Part shown: positions 62,095 to 64,000 of the stretch, piece after piece
Layout of the letters: the number at the start of each line of letters is the position of its first letter
Position numbering within the stretch: position 1 is the stretch's first letter
Assembly: GCA_009773355.1 (NCBI GenBank)
Contig: WRPG01000004.1
Span: forward strand, 1-64,000
Length of the DNA stretch: 64,000 bases
Direction of reading: 5' to 3'
DNA from: Limisphaerales bacterium
Lineage (GTDB): Bacteria > Verrucomicrobiota > Verrucomicrobiia > Limisphaerales > SXTU01
Notes under the pieces: generated by a model
Database searches by the model: none
What the model was told of the DNA's origin: nothing
What the model saw: only the letters and a program-made list of their open reading frames with translations
Made by a program: the position numbers and the translations under genes

Positions 62095-62152
62095 TTGCAC
62101 TCGCCGTCGGTGAGCACCGCAGCCTGCGGAGCAGCGACTGCAAGTCGCCGGC
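62095..62152. repeat. GTGCCGG-type palindromic element, diverged
   Basis: Left arm around 62095-62106 (GCCGGCGGCTTGCACTCGCC) and right arm 62133-62152 (GCGACTGCAAGTCGCCGGCG) with mismatches. It ends seven bases before the stop of the convergent gene at 62159. Confidence 0.75.
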
Positions 62153-62158
62153 GCAAAA

Positions 62159-63406
62159 CTACTGTCCCGCAAGCCACAAACGCGCGAGACCGGTCGGCAC
62201 AAACTTCGCCTCCGCTGCTGACAGCGTGAGGGTCACTTTGGTTTCGCGGCCTTTCGTGGTCGTGGCGGTGACGGTGGCGGTGAGCGGCGCGGCGGTGGGC
62301 TTGCGGTCCACGCCGGCTGGCGCGACCCGGACGGCTTTGCCCGCCTTGATCTGTTTCGCCACGTCACCGCCTTCGTTGAAGAGGGTCAATTTCAGTTCCT
62401 TGCCGCTGGACTCGTCCATGTAACCCGGCGCGCCCTCCTTGAGGATGCGGGCGGCGTGGACGGCTTTCTGTTCGGTCTGAAACTTCACGAGGCTCTCATC
62501 GTCGAGAAAGACTTCCCATGCGATGCGCCGCTTGCCCGAGCCTGCGCCGTGGGTCTTGGTGCGCAGCTTGTCGCCGACCTTGATGTCCGTGAACTTGGCG
62601 GGCGCGCCGGCTTTCCAAAAGCGCGTCTCGCCGTCGGTCTCGATGAGCACATTGGTCATGCGGATGAAGCTCTTGTCGAAGTTGGCCCAGGTGCAGTCCA
62701 CCGCCCGCCTCACCGCATCAATCTTGTCCACATGGAAATACTCCTTGTGGCCGTTGAGCATGTTCATCTCGTCCTGGAGGTAGGTGAGCCAGACCCACTC
62801 GCCCTTCTCGTTTTCGTGCAGGCGGAAGATGGCGCGCTCGCCGATGCGGAAGTCCTGCAAGTCACCGCTGGCCGCGTGATGCAACAGCTCGGCGTAGGGC
62901 AAAACGGTGAAGCTCATCACCGTGTCGTCGCCCTCGTTGCGGAACTTTCCGGTGCGCGTCTTGAGGTCGAGGCTGATGAGTTCGCCCCACGGACGGCGCA
63001 TCTCGCCGGTGCCCGTCGGGACGATGACCTGGCCGGGGATGATCTTGGCCTTCGGCTTGGCGGGCTGCCATTGCCACGAAGTCAGCTCGTGCTTGCCGTC
63101 GAGCTTGCGCCAGACGACGGCGTCGGCAATGCGGTTGGTGCCGTGATCTTCAACCTTCAACCTCAGCCGGAAGTTCATTCCGGCCACCACCTGCCGCTGC
63201 GCCTGGTCAACGCCCAGCAACTTGAGCTGCGAGTCGCGGGCCAGCACGGCGAACTTCGCCGCCGCCTGCACCTGCACGTCGGTCGGCGGCGCGGCGGCGA
63301 AACCGCTGGGAACCTGCGCCCAGCCCTGTCCAATCAGCGCCAGTCCAAGGGTGGCGGCCAGCAACCAAAGATGGTTCTTCATCGGCATCCTCACGGGTTG
63401 GGTCAT
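62159..63406 (-). CDS. Secreted protein of unknown function
   Basis: 415 residues from ATG 63406, whose ATGA overlaps the upstream stop; ATG 63382 (MKNHLWLLAATLGLALIGQG) is the start nearer the signal peptide. After cleavage (WAQ) the chain is mixed alpha/beta with three similar blocks: LKVEDHGTNRIADAVVWRKL, GDLQDFRIGERAIFRLHENE, FTDIKVGDKLRTKTHGAGSG; these look like OB or S1-like small beta domains with a 'metal/ionic strength' pattern seen in verrucomicrobial exported proteins. No enzyme motif. Confidence 0.65.
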   Translation of the reverse strand: MTQPVRMPMKNHLWLLAATLGLALIGQGWAQVPSGFAAAPPTDVQVQAAAKFAVLARDSQLKLLGVDQAQRQVVAGMNFRLRLKVEDHGTNRIADAVVWRKLDGKHELTSWQWQPAKPKAKIIPGQVIVPTGTGEMRRPWGELISLDLKTRTGKFRNEGDDTVMSFTVLPYAELLHHAASGDLQDFRIGERAIFRLHENEKGEWVWLTYLQDEMNMLNGHKEYFHVDKIDAVRRAVDCTWANFDKSFIRMTNVLIETDGETRFWKAGAPAKFTDIKVGDKLRTKTHGAGSGKRRIAWEVFLDDESLVKFQTEQKAVHAARILKEGAPGYMDESSGKELKLTLFNEGGDVAKQIKAGKAVRVAPAGVDRKPTAAPLTATVTATTTKGRETKVTLTLSAAEAKFVPTGLARLWLAGQ

Positions 63407-64000
63407 TCGAACTTCAGCGCCGCGTTGGGCAGCAGCCTCTTCACCGCCGCCTGCAACTCCGGGCTGAACTTCTCTCGGCTGGACGGGGTCACGCGCAGTG
63501 CCTTCAAGTGCGCGAAGTCCTTCAGCAACGCCAGCCGCGCCTCGGGCAGTGCGAGGCCGCCGAGTTCCAGGTTCTCCACCTGCTTCAGCGCGGCGATGCG
63601 CCGGAGGTCGTCGTCGGCCATCGCCTTGCAACTGGTGATGGTCAGTCGCTTGAGCGTCTTGAGCGGCTTCAAGTAAGGCAGGGAGGCGGGCGAATCGAAG
63701 CCCTCGCCGAGCTGGAGATACTCCAGCGGCAACCCGGCGACGTGCCGCAGGCTCGCGGAGGTGGCGTTATGCGTGCCGAGTTCCAGGCCCTTGAGCTGGG
63801 TGAGCTTCGCGAGGTGCGGCGCGCTGGCGTCGGTGAACTTGGCGTGGGCGAGCACGAGGCTCTCCAGCTTCGGGAAGCGCTCGCAGATGTTTTTCAACCC
63901 CTCGTCATCAATGCTGCTGCCGCGGAAGCTGCACCGCGAAAGCTGCGTCCAGCCGGTGAACTTCGCGAAGGCATGCCCCTTCATCGCCGTGCCGACGTAG
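63403..64000 (-). CDS. Leucine-rich repeat protein, C-terminal part
   Basis: At least 198 residues; the frame continues beyond the right window edge (YVGTAMKGHAF precedes the first in-window ATG at 63984). Repeats of the cysteine-containing/RNI-like type: LESLVLAHAKFTDASAPHLA, LKGLELGTHNATSASLRHVA, LKRLTITSCKAMADDDLRRI, VENLELGGLALPEARLALLK. Such LRR proteins bind other proteins and are common in Verrucomicrobia. The stop is overlapped by the following secreted protein's ATG, so they are coupled. Confidence 0.85.
   Translation of the reverse strand, partial: YVGTAMKGHAFAKFTGWTQLSRCSFRGSSIDDEGLKNICERFPKLESLVLAHAKFTDASAPHLAKLTQLKGLELGTHNATSASLRHVAGLPLEYLQLGEGFDSPASLPYLKPLKTLKRLTITSCKAMADDDLRRIAALKQVENLELGGLALPEARLALLKDFAHLKALRVTPSSREKFSPELQAAVKRLLPNAALKFE

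Overview
The window is GC-rich, gene-dense bacterial chromosome, most likely from a Verrucomicrobiota of the Limisphaerales/Pedosphaera type. This is inferred from gene content: pseudopilins of the verrucomicrobial kind, a PSD1 cytochrome next to a DUF1501 Tat protein, SASA-type esterase, Tat-exported Gfo/Idh and TIM-barrel proteins, and weak Shine-Dalgarno signals. No rRNA, tRNA, CRISPR array or intact insertion sequence was seen.

Layout. 1-3.2 kb: end of a pseudopilin, a decayed transposase-like tail, an Mrp/ApbC ATPase, an NAD-dependent oxidoreductase and a lytic transglycosylase. 3.2-13.4 kb: an oligopeptide ABC transporter (oppF, oppD, oppC, oppB on the minus strand, oppA divergent) joined to a second ABC exporter pair and interrupted by a DUF433 gene, an ankyrin gene and a plus-strand small gene. 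13.5-27.2 kb: secreted and membrane proteins, a beta-propeller dehydrogenase-like protein, a membrane-anchored GrpE-like protein, and a PSD1 / Uma2 / DUF1501 / alpha-beta hydrolase / DUF1415 run. 27.5-36.3 kb: a MacB-like ABC pair with a DUF362 protein, a TPR lipoprotein, a pseudopilin, CvpA and DnaG. 36.4-47.5 kb: an NhaD-like transporter, a methyltransferase-glycosyltransferase fusion, a DJ-1 protein, a class I fumarase split by a DUF262/HNH gene, Gfo/Idh and SIS proteins. 48-58.7 kb: uvrC and two tandem uvrA paralogues. 58.8-64 kb: Uma2, an RRM RNA-binding protein with a strong terminator, IF-1, two secreted hydrolases, and part of an LRR protein.

The most striking signal is not a gene. 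About 35-40 palindromic or short-period repeat elements are scattered between genes and, in frame, inside them. One class has two inverted arms, each arm itself a 16-18 nt hairpin with a stem of about 7 bp, around a variable core; many share outer edges such as GGAGCGC/GCGCTCC or GTGCCGG/CCGGCAC. In several elements the two arms differ from each other but each keeps its own hairpin. The other class consists of imperfect tandem 7-mers (sometimes 8-mers), often as two inverted arms; three of these share one 11-nt unit in the same place. The elements sit inside uvrA1 (nine places), uvrA2, uvrC, dnaG, the PSD1 gene, a signal peptide and, in one case, appear to be the signal peptide. They supply stop codons, start codons and gene ends. 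This resembles in outline the coding-region palindromic elements known from Rickettsia, but the architecture here is different and I do not recognise it as a named family.
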